Shown: positions 45,639 to 58,732 of the stretch, in pieces
Numbering within the stretch: the first letter of the stretch is position 1
Layout: every line of letters starts with the position of its first letter
NCBI GenBank assembly: GCA_038501785.1
Contig: JBAMJR010000040.1
Location: forward strand, 653,501 to 717,500
Source of the DNA: Myoxocephalus aenaeus
Taxonomy: Eukaryota; Chordata; Actinopteri; Perciformes; Cottidae
Length of the DNA stretch: 64,000 nucleotides
Direction: 5' to 3'
The notes under the pieces: generated by a model
Databases searched by the model: none
Seen by the model: the letters and a program-made list of their open reading frames with translations, nothing else
Told to the model about the DNA's origin: nothing
Position numbers and translations under genes: made by a program

Positions 45639-47219
45639 TGAGAGATCATCGTTAAACTTGCAACCGGTTTTGATTTTCAGCATGCTGTTGAGTTTGACTA
45701 GGATCGACGTATCTTTTTACTGTGATGACCTGATGTTGCCTAATTGTTCTTTTTCGCGTTGCTTTTGTATTTTATTTTCCTCTCAGTCGACATTGATTAG
45801 TTGGTTTTGTTTTGTATGGCTGCTGACCATGTCTTGACTTAATGCTTCCAAATCCTATACCAACTGAACCATTAAAGATATTTTAAACAGTGAAAGGTTA
45901 CTTTTCCTTCTTTTCTACCACTATTAAGTTGAACTTTGTCAAACATGCGAGAAATGAGAAACTGATGGAATGGCTGCCTGTCTTCAGATAATGCTGTGAA
46001 AAAGTATTCATCATAGTCCTGATGGGGGGGGGGAAATCATGTAATCCTTGTTCCTGTTCATCTGTATGTGCAGAAGAAAATTATCCTTGTGTTCAGTGTG
46101 ATAAGTGCATGATGCAGTTTGTATGAAAAGACATCTGCATATTTTATAATATCTGAAATCTTAAAACCATCTGCACTAGATGACAAAACAATCTCTACTC
46201 AAGGTCCATTCACTTGCTTGTGCTGGGGCCTTCAAACATATATCTCTTCTTTTCTCAGTCATTAAACTTTCATTCAAGTTTGAATTTCCCCTTATTCTCC
46301 TATTCAAGGTCCACTTACTTGTTCTGAGTTTACAAATATATAATTTGTTATAAATTTGTGTTATAGAATGTAATAGAATTTATGTAGAAGACCCAAAAAG
46401 TGTTCAGATTTATGGAAAGTTTGAACCTTTACAGTTCAATGTCAAACTTAATTTAATGAGATGAAGACAGTGTGATCTGGTCAAAAGCTCCGGAACAAGC
46501 GAGGAAGAGGCAATGGAATTTGTTTAAAAAAGAGGGTTATGATTTCATGTAATTATCATTTACATGTTAGTTCTCATGCACATTACTTCCTTCAGAGATG
46601 GATATTCTCGGCCTTTCAGCGACACAAATCACAGTAACAGCCGTGCGCTGTACGTCGAAGGACTCTACTAAATCCACTCGTCACATAAAAACACATTTTT
46701 CTTCTTCTTGTAAACTGACAGTAACCCACAGCCTCCTACATTTTCCAGTCAGGTGTTCGGGCAGATGTTTAAATTGCTGACTGGTCATCAAGTTGGGACA
46801 CGCTGCTCCATGTTTCTCCTGCACTAATGATGAACATCTGTTCCCCGTTTCACATGCCTTTTGTCACAGATGCATGAAAACCTTGCAATTTAGGGGGAGC
46901 GAGCTCTGGGAATAACACGCCAGCTGTTGGCACATTTTTCAATATTCATGCACCACTTTACACTGTAGCTGTCATTTACTGACGTGAAAACTTTCTCTCT
47001 AGAACAAGTTGCTGCTTAGTATTCAAACGCCAACCCTCCGTGTTGGATCCTGGTATGATTACATGCACACCTCCTTCCTTCCACATAAGCTCCCTCTCTC
47101 ACGGTACACGTGAGCTCTGACGTTGTGCTTATCCGATGGCAGACAGATCAGACCCAGAGCTCTGCAGACAGCACGAGCCAGCTGATAACTGCCACCACCA
47201 CTATCACGTCACGTTATGC

Positions 47220-47222
<3 letters not shown>

Positions 47223-47272
<50 letters not shown>
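47223..47272. repeat. (GT)n microsatellite
   Basis: 25 GT units. Confidence 0.95.
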
Positions 47273-47276
<4 letters not shown>

Positions 47277-50200
47277 TTTAGAACAGGGAGACGCATGATC
47301 GCTTTTAGCGATAGTGTTTGAGAAGTCAGGTTTTCCATGTTCTAAGTGTGAATGAAATTTAAAGTGTCTCTCCATTCTTTCCCATTAGCATCAAACACTG
47401 TACGATGGAGAGGCCGTGAAAAGCTCCTTTCCAGAGAACAGTGTCTATGGGCTGCTTCAATACTTCTATTCCATCAACCATATCATCAAACAGTTGCAAA
47501 ATAATCACATTTACCCGATATCTACATATTTGGGGTATAAATATATGTGAGTATTGCACATATGGATGAATTGCAAAAGTGATTATTCTGAATAGGAGAC
47601 TATTGTGATATTTCCTTGTCAGAATATATCAAATATATTCCTGTAACACATCAAAATAAAAGAAGACATAAGTTACTGCATTATATGTACTTCTACAATT
47701 TAAAATAAAGTATTTGTGAGGCAAGTTTCAAATAAATTGTACATGAAATATCAACAGAAAGAAAAGAAAGAAAAGCCTAAAGTTTATCCTGTTGAAGGGC
47801 TATTTTTCTTGTCTTCCAGGCTCAAATTTAAATGTTTTTTTATGTGAACGGCCAACTCAGTCCTGCGTCATCCATATTTCCCAAATACTGTTGTGTTTTT
47901 CCACTCCTATATTCAGCTTTTTCCTTCGGTTTGTAAAAGTGTACACAGGAACCAGGTAGCTGTCTCTGCTTAACATGTAAGGAAGGACATTATCCAATTG
48001 TTGGAGTTTTACTATCAATACCTGATGACATATAATTGGACTGCTGAGCTGAGTATTTCTAATATCTTGACAGTTTAAAATCAACATAATTGGAAGAAAG
48101 GCTTTTATTTTGGGACGAAAGTTCGAACTCTCCTGACCCGGCGCTAAAATAACTCCACCCCATACATTTGAGAGGAAGGCTATAACTTTACAGCCCAAAT
48201 GAATGTGATCAGCTCCACCTTTCATCTTCAAAGCAACAAAAAAAAATGAGCGTGCGGCAACTCCAGGAGCGAGGGAGTAGACTCTCCCTCCCACCTTATG
48301 ACTCAACATAATTAAGCAAAAGCCAGGAGCAGTCCAGAGTAGAGGAGGGAGAGGCAGGCAGGCAGAAAGGGCACATGTGGAGTAATGCAGCACCTCACGA
48401 TCACTCACAGCCGCACAAAGCTCTACAGATTCACACGGTCCGCCCGAAACCTGGAGGTTCTCAGTTCCTCCAACTCGCAGCATAAAGCTGTCTTCTGTCT
48501 GTTTCCTTGTGATTCTGATCTGTAATCCCACTGACACAACCATGCTCTGTCTTTTTCTTGTGCCCAGCGAGATAGCTATATCCAAAAATGTATATATTTA
48601 TGAAGGCAATCCAGGAAAATACAGGAGTTTATTGTCAGATAGACTGAAAAGCGTCCCAATGGTGTGGGCCAGGGGGGGAAGGGAATTACAAAGATCACAT
48701 TTTCATCCTCTTTGATGTGATACTGCCCTAGATTTAGCATAGTTGGACTTAGCATCATGGCAGCATAGCTCATTAGCAATGTACCACCCCCTAATTAAAA
48801 ACAAAGTGTGACAGTTGATGGTGTGTCTTAAAGGCAAACACACAGTATAAGAAACTATTTCTCAAGCCCTGGAGGAAAGTTCTTTGTTTTGTCTCGATGT
48901 CACCTTCCAGGCTTTTTTTTTTTTTTTGGCCACACCATCCCATCAAATGGAAATATTTGCGATGTCATTTTAAACACATTTCCTCAAAAATCGGATGTTT
49001 GGTGTCCTTGGAGATGTTGAGACCTACTTTAGAATTTGAATTAAATGTGTGTGAGTGTGAACAATGTTTGGCGGCACAGGGGGAGTTTGTCATGGTTGAC
49101 CCTGGCAGCTCAGTGGAGTTCAAGAGGTCAACAAAAAGAAGAAGCTTTCTTCATGTATTTTTAGGAGGGTTGGGTACACGTGAACACTCAGCAACTGTGA
49201 CAATAGACGGAGGAATTCTCACCACTAATATTTATATCTGCCTCAAACACACTTTCCATATTTTGGCAATCTAGTGTGGTTTGAAACTCCCCTTGTACAC
49301 AAAGTTTTGGTCTCGATTGACATTTTCAATTCAGTTGCACCTGGTCGCTCTGAATCTAAACCATATATTGGTTTAGCCGCTGAGGGTCGTGAGTTAGCTC
49401 CTGTGGACCACCTGTGTTACGTCTCATCTTGTGATTACAAAAACACATCCCATTTAAAATCCATCAACTACTGGCCGTGAGAGACTTGTTGCAGCAAAGA
49501 TTTTTGCAGCTTCCAGTCTGTTTCCTGTTTGAACGTTATGGCCCGCTGCTCCCCTGAAGGCATACTGACTGCAGCCATCTGCTCAAGCTCTTTCTAGCTG
49601 TGATATTGCTTTGACGGATGCCTATTTCCACAATATACTCTCAGGATCAACATACCTGTCCTCCTCCAGGATTCCCACTCCAATGCTTTCACTGAGGAAG
49701 ATATATTTCCTGTACATGATACGGTGTGTAGGCAAAATGTATGGAGATGTCATCTCTGGATTTTGCATAAAGTGACACATGTGAAGAGCACAACATTGTT
49801 TAAAAGTCAAAAATGTTCTCCTGGTGTTGAAGACATATCTTTTGAGTCCTATTACCTTAACTACAGTCAATATAAAACGTACAGGGAGATTTGAAGCGAT
49901 AGTCTCATGCATATTAATACAGAAAATGAACGTAACATTGTAACATTAATGTTTTCCATCCTAAAGCTCCCATGTGTACAAATACTGATTGTATAAGGAG
50001 CTGAAAAGGTAAATCCGGATGCTCTGGACGTCGCAAATCGACTCTGTGTGCAAAGCACACCAAATGTTATAAAATGTGATAACGATCTATGAATATATGC
50101 ACATGGTTTAGCTCAGGCCTAAAAATAACAAGACATGCCTTCAACTGGCTGTCATAACAAACAGATTCTGGCTGTGCCATCAGGCCTGAAGTATGCATCA

Positions 50201-53200
50201 CGTTGACTGAAATAAGCATGAGTGACTGCTGTTGCTGCAGGAGCAGCATATACTTACACAGTGTTCAGAGAAGATCCAGCTACAACAATAACACAAGTGC
50301 TGCAGCCAACTGTAATTGTGTCTGAAACATTAAAGCTCCATAGGAATCCACAAATGCAGTATCTTTGTCTCATGTGACATTTTGGTGGAGTGTTTTTCAG
50401 TGAGTGAGTTGAGATTAAAGCCGCCTGATACAATTCTCCAAACTTCCTTTCTCATTGTAATTCACTCAAAGCAGGTGGAATGTGACAAAATTCCTCCCAG
50501 AGGAGGTTTGGGAGGAAAAAGAAAGCTGCACAGCCAGCAGCGGCATTGGCTTCATTCATCAAACAGACCCCAAGCTCTTAATTTCATGTCTCTGTTTTCT
50601 ATTCAGCAGATGAGATGAGTTTGTAAACCGTTACATAAACTTTTCAACACGTTTTTAGAGGCAGATTAAGTGTATTTGCTTGACTATATTTCCAACATGT
50701 TTGGATGCTCTGTTGATTTTAGATCCTCACACACTATGAGCCACCAAACAGACCATTAAAAAGCACGATAGATCTGGCGGCTGAGTATTTGTGGACTTTG
50801 ACCCCAGATAAATAATTGGAGCAGTGAAGCCGGTGCAGCATCCCGCTGAATGCTGGGAATGCGTAGAATGACTCAGCGTTCTCGGGAGGAGTTGGCAGAG
50901 AGGACATCCATCACATCACTACACCGGCTCGGTGGTAGCCTATAGGAACGTTACTGCTGCTCTGACTATTGGCTCACTGTGCAGGCAGAGCTGACTGCTG
51001 AGGAAATATTGCTAACCTTGAACAGCACGGGAGTCTAAACCATCTGAAGGTCGGAAAGAGTTATTAGTGGAATTAGCAAAGATTTAAACCACGATAATGT
51101 CTGAAATGGCACAAACACTGCACAATATGATGGTGAATGCACCACTGACAAACCTATGAATACCTTAAGATGCCACATGACACTGAGATGTTTTTGGACT
51201 TTCTCATAGGACCACACACACGCTCTTCTCTCCAAATGGTGAATTAACCAGGGAGAACGCCATTAATGAAGAGAAAGAAACAACAGTCTCTCCACTCTCG
51301 CGTGAACTCACAAACAAACTGAAAATCAAAGGGGGAAAGGGGGATGCATTTTGTTGTTATATCACCATCACTGCTGCTGTCTGTAGCTATGGCTACTGCA
51401 TCCTCCCTGTCCTACTACTCATGCAGGGGACGGACAAAATACCAGGAAAACGTTGACAAATTAATGCAATCCAATCATGATAATACCACAAACTACTTTA
51501 TATTTTGTCAACCTCTCGGTCAAGGCATCAATAACATTTCCCAGGTGATGTGTCAACCTCCCGTAGGTGTGTTTTACATGATATCGCCCATTTTGAAAAA
51601 GCCGCCCACAATTTCTTGTTGAAAGACGTATGACGCGTGGTTGCTGACGCAGGGACACAGAGACCTGCACACCCGCCTCTGGAGCTGCCCACTGTGACGC
51701 CCTGTATGACCTCCACGTTAGAACTTGCAAATGCATATGTCAATACTAATCCCTGAAAGCTTTATTGGCATGAAAGAATGAGATCCAGCACTGCCAAAGC
51801 ATTTCAGTACATCAATAGGCTGATGGTGATGCACAATAATGAACCGACTGGATCTTATGCAACAATGTAATTGATGACGGACACAGCAGCCGCTCTAACC
51901 AGCATCTGATGATGCAGATAGTGACTGTCGACTATGTTACCAGCTGATTATCTGCAGGATTGGCATATCCATAAACAAGCACACACATACGAAACGTGTC
52001 CTTTTATTGACATACTGTGTACTTGCTCATTTTCCCACCTCACCCTCACACAAACACACACACTTCAATCATACTTCCGTGGCGGCGGTGGCTCTGAGGT
52101 GTCACCAGTCTGCAGGTGCCGTTGCCGTGACAACAATGGACGAAATTCTCGCAGTGAATCACAAGTTCACTGTCGGTTCACTCTCTGCCCCGAAACCAGG
52201 GCCTGACCTCCTCGGGGGGAACCTTGAGAATAGTGTGTGAGCGAAGCCAGTGAAATGAGATTCTGCCCCACGCATGCAACATGCAGCTTTTCTTCACCGA
52301 CTGGCTCTCAGCTTTCTGCGTGACACCCGTATCCTCGGGCCCTACACTTAAAATTAGAGAGCACCTGTCTCTGGATTATTTTATCCTGAGACAGATTCCT
52401 GGAATACCCTGGACAGAATTATCCTGAGGGCGATGCAGAAAAGAGGAATGGAGCTGGGAGCCATTTTGGGGAGGTGTTGGATGTAAATGTCTATTTTGAA
52501 CTGTGTTAGTATCTTGGCTGTGGCCTTGCAGCCATACATGCTTGTTAGTTATGCATCTGCCAAAGTGAGGGCATTGTAGTCAACCTCTTCTCTCAACGCA
52601 TCATTTTTAGGGTTACGGTTAGAATGCAGGTAGGGCTTAAATCAGGGATTAGAGATGTTGTGTGGTTGTGTGTTTCCTTTTGTGCGTTGATATGTCTCCA
52701 TGTTGTCACTCAAATGGTGGAAACCTTTTAACTCCAATTTTGGTGTTTTTTATTAACAGTTGCAAGCTCCCCTGAGAGTTGAAAACCAATTACAGATTTT
52801 GAGTTTATATAAACATTTCCATTTTCAGAATAAATACAAAAATGTAGTCAGAGAGCCAAAATCTAGTTTATTTAATAGCTTATTTTTCTTCGACCCTGAA
52901 GAGGTTTTTGAGAGTCACTTGTCACTGAGAGTGCAACTATTTTTCTGCGTGAGTGCTGCTAGGTTTCCTTGCAGAGCCCCAATGAGAGCCATGAAAGCCT
53001 ATTTACAATCGCATCTCACGGGGCTGGGCTGGTGCTCTATGGAAAACATACCCAAACCTCTGGTGGGTGTAACAACGCCGGGGGCTTTTCATACATCGAC
53101 AACCCTGAGCAGCTCTCAACAACAGGGCTGTTGCTTTATCTCCAGAGTGAAATCTGCGGCCTTGACCAAATAAGATTATTCATTCACACCTATAAATGCG

Positions 53201-53561
53201 GGGGTTTGTGCTCAAAGGGAGACGCACTTTGAGGCTCCCATTCATCTCAATCTGCGCTCCAACTGTACAAATATGGAAGCACGAGGAGTGTGCGGTGTTT
53301 AATGAGACTGTCATTAGTGCTGGGAGAGGTGCTGGATTATTGATGCCTCTGAGCTCCTCTTCTGGGCTCATTTCTGGTTGACTCCTCAGGGAAGAGGTGC
53401 GCTCACTCACCTCTAGTCTGGGTGACAGCCGGGCATGAATTACCTTCGCTATCCCCCCTGCTGACGTTGCAGCAAGCGGCCAGCAGCTATGCATTTTAAT
53501 ATAGAGGCAAGTCAGGGAGAAGCAGAGGAGGAATAAGCGAGTGGTAGAAAAAAGACCAGAA

Positions 53562-53564
<3 letters not shown>

Positions 53565-53633
<69 letters not shown>

Positions 53634-53657
53634 CGTGCGTGTGTGTGTGTGTGTGTG
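53565..53657. repeat. (GT)n microsatellite with GTGC interruptions
   Basis: About 46 GT-type units, interrupted by GCGTGCGTGCGT near 53629-53640. Such alternating purine-pyrimidine DNA can adopt Z-form. Confidence 0.95.
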
Positions 53658-53806
53658 GCTGTTGTGAGTGATTTTCTGTTGGAAGAAAAAGAACCAGAAA
53701 GATAAAAGACGGGGAGTGGCAGTGAGATAGAGGGGAGAAGGAGAGAGATGAGAGGAGAGATGAAGCCTCGCAAGTTGGAAATCAATAATTAAAAGGTCAT
53801 GTGGAA

Positions 53807-53919
<113 letters not shown>

Positions 53920-56179
53920 CACATGGGATGCCGGCAGTGATGCACCATGGGATTTATTCATGAAATAGTTATATTCTGCTATATGAGTGCACACTTACTT
54001 TATACACTGAAATAGTTCTGAGTTGTGCCAGTTTTGTACTGTAATTACTGAATAATATATGCTCTAGTTGGCTTCTATCAGTTGAAACACATATTATATT
54101 AAACGCACACTTGTCTAGTCAGCTAGACTTAGACCTTATTCAAGGAGTCTTTAAAACAGGATTTGTTTAATTTGGTGCACAGGTTTTTGCGGCCGCAGCA
54201 AAGTGTGTACTTGTCAGTAGGATGAATTTATTGTTGGGTTTAGTATTTTAAAGAGGTTTGTTGACAGTGAGAATAATATAGAACAACACCAGACTCATTC
54301 TTTATGGCCACTCATTTTAATTTCACAAGAACATTAACACTAATTACATTTTTTATGATATTACATTTTTTCTTGACCTTCAAAACTGCAGTTTGACGCA
54401 GTCTTCATCAGCAGAAATGTAATGCTTTACTTTAAGCCAATATGGATGATAAATCCTAAAAGTGGATATGGTTTGAAGCTTTGGAAAAACTAGTAAGTCA
54501 ACATTGAGTTAGGATTGTTTTTTGTTGAATATTATACTGTTTTGTTTTAAGAGTCTGATATGTAAAAACACATTTATTTATTCCGCTAAAGACATTTTTT
54601 ATAATCATCCTACAATTCTAGTTGATCCAATCAGAGTGAATCTTTAAATTAGCCTTAAAAATATGCTTTCCAGTAATATTGCTGATAATATTAGTATTAT
54701 TAATGAGTCTCAACATGAAAACCTAGCATCTGAACGTGCATCTCCTAATGTGGTTTTACTCTTTGTGTTATTTGTTGTACAGAGTGGATGCATTATTAAA
54801 TGATCAAATACATTAAATTAGTCAATCAAATACCCCATCTAGACACCCGGTGTAATCAGTAAGTGCATCTCTTACTGTCTAACTCTGACTTTTGTAAGGA
54901 AAAGGCAGAGCTTAACAAAATCTATAATGAATTACCACAATTAATCTAATGGATGCATTAGGAGCAGCTTTCCACCGTCCTGAGCATCACACAGTCTTGA
55001 TGAGTTAATTCTGATAAGCTTAACCAGAGTCAAGAGTAAATGGCCACACATGACAAGCCTGAGGATCATGTGGTACGTTATATCAAAGCTCAAAGTCATG
55101 TCCGGTTGCTCTAGCTTTTGTCAAACTCATGAACTGAGTTTGACATGGGGTATTTCAATTTGCTCCACGTCTGCGGTGCTGACCTGTTAATAATCACTAA
55201 TCTCGGTTAATGGCAAGCTAACAACATAATTATGAGCAGCGAGGGAGCAGGATAGAATCTCCGTAATGGGACCGTAGTCACAATATAATCGAGCCGACTG
55301 CAAAGACCCTGATACGTCTGTGTGGTTTACTCCTTAAATGTCTCAACACCAGATTTAAGTGTTTATGAGTGCACCTACAGGCCAGAGGTCATCTCACTAA
55401 CCTCCAGCTTAATATCACAAAAGAGTATTAGACTCTGGTTTGAGGAGAAAGAGAACAACTGTATCATCAGACCCAACCGGACCCACAAAGAGGGGAATAC
55501 TTCTGTTTTTAAGTCTTTCATTTGGGGAAAGCAGTACTCGTACATAAATACTTGAACGAAAATGAGGAAAGCTTGAGTCAATATTTCAAGTGTAATCACA
55601 CCCTATAGATGTTGCTTATAGTTAGGATTTGTTATTATATAATTCATCAGATTTTTGTTGTCAGGATATGTTTCAACTCAGCATGCTCCCAACTTTGCTG
55701 CACACTTGGTCAGAGACGATGGAGTACACACTGGCTCCAAGCCAATCTTAACCTCCTCCACTTTAATATCACCCACTCGCCATATGAGCTTCCTTTAAGG
55801 GTAATGAGGGAGAAACTGCTCTCTTCCGCTGTCTGGACAGCAGGTTTTCCCAAAGACAAAAACAGAGGGACATGGATTGTAATCACAGACTTGTCTCAAC
55901 TTGGGGGTTGTTAAAAAGGGAGGGCAATGTGTCTCGCTGTTAATATCTTCATCCGGTGTGTGGGTGTTCACATGCAAGCTTTTTTAGTGCATGTGAAGTG
56001 TCTGTTCCCAATCATTTTGGTCTGACTGGAGCACTGCTCTGTCAGATCAACTAAAGTTCTCCTTTGTTGACGCCACCCATCATGTACCATGTGTTCATAT
56101 GCATTTTAAACTTTTTAATTGGATGGTATATAGACTTATGATTATACTGCAGTGTTTTTCATACAGTTGAACTGTCACT

Positions 56180-56626
56180 GTTTAGATCAGTTTGATCAGG
56201 TCTACTTTCTGGAGTTGCAGAGACTAGTAATATTTTCAACCATCCATTACTTTTTCAAATATTTTAGCTCACACTAACATTTGTAATACTTTAAGCTTAT
56301 TTCAACCATGTTTCCAATACTTTTAGCTATTTAAAGTTTATCTGTTCTATGTATCGTGTTTTTTTAGAAAACCAACTACTTATACAAGACTTTAAGCTAA
56401 CTATTTCATACATTTATCAGTTACTCTGAACCATTTTTCCACTCCTTCTAGTAGTTTAGACGTCTCTGCTTGCCTGCTCTAGCTAGTTTCCACACACTGT
56501 CACAACATTTTTGCTCAGATGTTACAGCTCAGTATGTGTCTATTTTTTTTTTTTGTGAAATTGGTTGAGCCACTCTCTATCTTACCATCGCCCTAGAGTA
56601 CAAGTACCCCTTGTTGGAAATCCCTG
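56180..56626. mobile_element. hAT-like repeat fragment
   Basis: The right part TTGGTTGAGCCACTCTCTAT ... CAAGTACCCCTTGTTGGAAATCCCTG resembles the end of short fish hAT derivatives. The body has many TTTTAGCT/AAGCTAACTATTT-like units, as those elements do. No matching left terminus or target duplication could be found, so the left edge is arbitrary. Confidence 0.45.
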
Positions 56627-57030
56627 GTCTACAGTACTGTATGAATACACACTTGTCTTGCTACTACTTCATTTACATTTGAACACAACAACTTTACAAT
56701 GTCCACCATGTCTATATTCATCAGCTGCCATCCTCGGGGCTTTAATTTCCAGTGTTCAAAATGGGAGTCTCTGGGGAGCCAAAGGACCCTGCCTATCACA
56801 GATGAATGATTGGACTCGCTGTGACAGCCATGTCAGTGCCCCCTCCCTAAACTCTCCGAGGCAATAAAGCCAAGGAGGTGAGAGTTTGACACCAGCGTGA
56901 CCCACAGTAGGAACCCTCCCCATGGCATGTCAGAGGTGACCTTCTGTGGGGGTCAGGGGTCATTGTCTTAAAACACAAACTTCCAAATCATGGCATCCAC
57001 CCCTCTGAGAAACCTGATGCCCATCTAGAG

Positions 57031-57954
57031 CAGTGGTTCTCAACTGGTCTGGCTCCGGGACCCACTATCACCCCTGAATGACAAGCCGCGACCCAAATCG
57101 AGGAACATTCTTAACTTCTCCAATGTATGTAATGAAAAGATGGTGCAGTTTGAACCTGAGATAGTACAGAACATGTATGCTAACACAAAAACAAGTTTAA
57201 TAACCAAAACGAGCAGCTGGTGGCGATGATAGAGAGGGAACTATTCCCTTTTACACTCAATTAGCTGCATTTTAATTAAAAAACTAAAACTGCATCTTCA
57301 GGACACGAGGTATTACAACATATATAACAATTCAGAATCTTCAGCTATTTTTAAACAGACTCAACAGCTTTCATGCACAAACAGTCCAACAACTAAGAAG
57401 TAGTTTCAAAAAGACTGAAATTACCTAACTGTAACTATAACACACACTCACCGAATCTATGACAAACACTTTACTGTGGAACACGTCACTGTGTTGAGGA
57501 GCAGCTTTTCTACTAACCCAAAATAAATTAAACAAAAGTGGAATTCAAAAGTATTCATATATACAACATTAACTTCTCTTGTGATTACCTCATCAGTAAA
57601 TACTGAAAAACATTGTGCTTTACAGACAATTAAGCAGCACTCAATTCTCCTCACGACCCCAGAGTTTTTTCCTGTCATGCAGGCAGCGCCATCAGTTGTC
57701 AATGTTATATTCAGTAGGCTGTTTAATTTAATTATCCTAAAAACCCAGAGTCTCCCTCGTATCAGAATGGTTTGACCCAACCTGGCCCACGCTGCTGAAA
57801 ACATGGAGGGACAAGTGCAAAACCAGTTGAAACCAGAGCCGGCAAAATAACGACACTCCGCTGCATAAAAAAGTCCTTTCAAAATAAAACCACAGGCAAC
57901 TGAAAACGCGACCCACTGAAAACGGGTCCGCGACCCACCAGTTGAGAATCACTG
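57031..57954 (-). mobile_element. 924-bp hAT element with transposase remnant
   Basis: The left end CAGTGGTTCTCAACTGGT and the reverse complement of the right end CAGTGATTCTCAACTGGT form terminal inverted repeats. A perfect 8-bp target duplication ATCTAGAG flanks it (57023-57030 and 57955-57962). On the minus strand 57882-57457 is open for 141 codons and includes LTTDGAACMTGKNSGVVRRIE, the TDGA..M.G..SG signature of hAT transposases of the ZBED5/Charlie kind. Most of the transposase is absent, so this is an internally deleted, non-autonomous copy. Confidence 0.93.
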
Positions 57955-58287
57955 ATCTAGAGGAATCCACCACACATGGCTGACAAATAGAGATGTTTCC
58001 ATTGGTTCATTCTGATTTAAATTGATTGACATCTGGCTTCAGTGATAAAACCTAAACATGGCTCTCGTGAATATGGATGTGGCTGAAGGTGCTGACTGAA
58101 AGCTTCAGGCTCCTTGTGCCCTATAGATATCTGAAGTATTCTGTGAGATTATCAAGCCTCCATCTGTCCGATCCCACTCCCTCCTCCCATGTGTTTTGAG
58201 TGTCCTGGCCTTACATCAGTAACAATGGGGCCTGAGAGACAGCTGAAACTGCTGGCTTCTGACAACCAAGAAGGCCATAGAATATCA

Positions 58288-58732
58288 TATCGGCACCTTC
58301 CTAAAATAATGGTCCAAGTAATTTTTACACAAAAGACTTTACCAAATGTAATAGGGGTGCACAAGCTGCCTCTAGACACTGCACAACAGGCATACTGTAA
58401 TACCGGTCAAATTATGTTATGATTACTAATATTATGTTCGAGTGAGATCTTCATTGACAAAAATGCTTGCAAAAATGCTAACTAAATTGCTAGCTTAAAT
58501 GCTAGCTTCAAAATGCCATCTGGAAAAGCTTGTAAAATTGCCTAAGTCACATTGTCTTTTGACTTAGGCAAAATAAAATGGCCTAAGTCACACTCTTGAC
58601 ATAGGCCATTATACTATAGGGGTAGAATTGCATGATCTGTTCAACTGAGGATGTTGGCGATTTTACCAGAGGTGGCCAGTATCATTTTTGTCAAAAAATG
58701 TCTAGGGCCATTATTTTAGGAAGGTGACGATA
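58288..58732. mobile_element. inverted-repeat element with internal hairpins
   Basis: CACCTTCCTAAAATAATGG (58294-58312) is exactly inverted at 58708-58726, and ATATCG outside it also pairs, so the ends form terminal inverted repeats of about 25 bp. Inside lie a degenerate 12-bp repeat (AAATGCTAGCTT type, 58459-58516) and two adjacent hairpins (58538-58571 and 58579-58608). No coding frame. Probably a MITE; superfamily unassigned. Confidence 0.7.

Larger units (their letters stand above)
43220..45890 (+). other. ctnnbip1: probable ctnnbip1 3' UTR
   Basis: A C-rich segment follows the stop, then 2.6 kb without coding potential. ATTAAA signals lie at about 44692 and at 45871-45876 (CCATTAAAGATATTTTAAAC), the latter being the likelier distal end. 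The UTR would include an inverted-repeat element (43793-44336) and a 73-nt (GT)n. Its end is inferred. Confidence 0.5.

Noticed and set aside
48100..48300. Possible exon or repeat near TCGAACTCTCCTGACCCGGC
   Set aside because: No family resemblance on either strand and no second copy in the window.
47857..48585. 242-codon minus-strand open frame
   Set aside because: No recognisable domain, no paired splice context or family motif, and hydrophobic, low-coherence composition; most likely chance in AT-moderate DNA.
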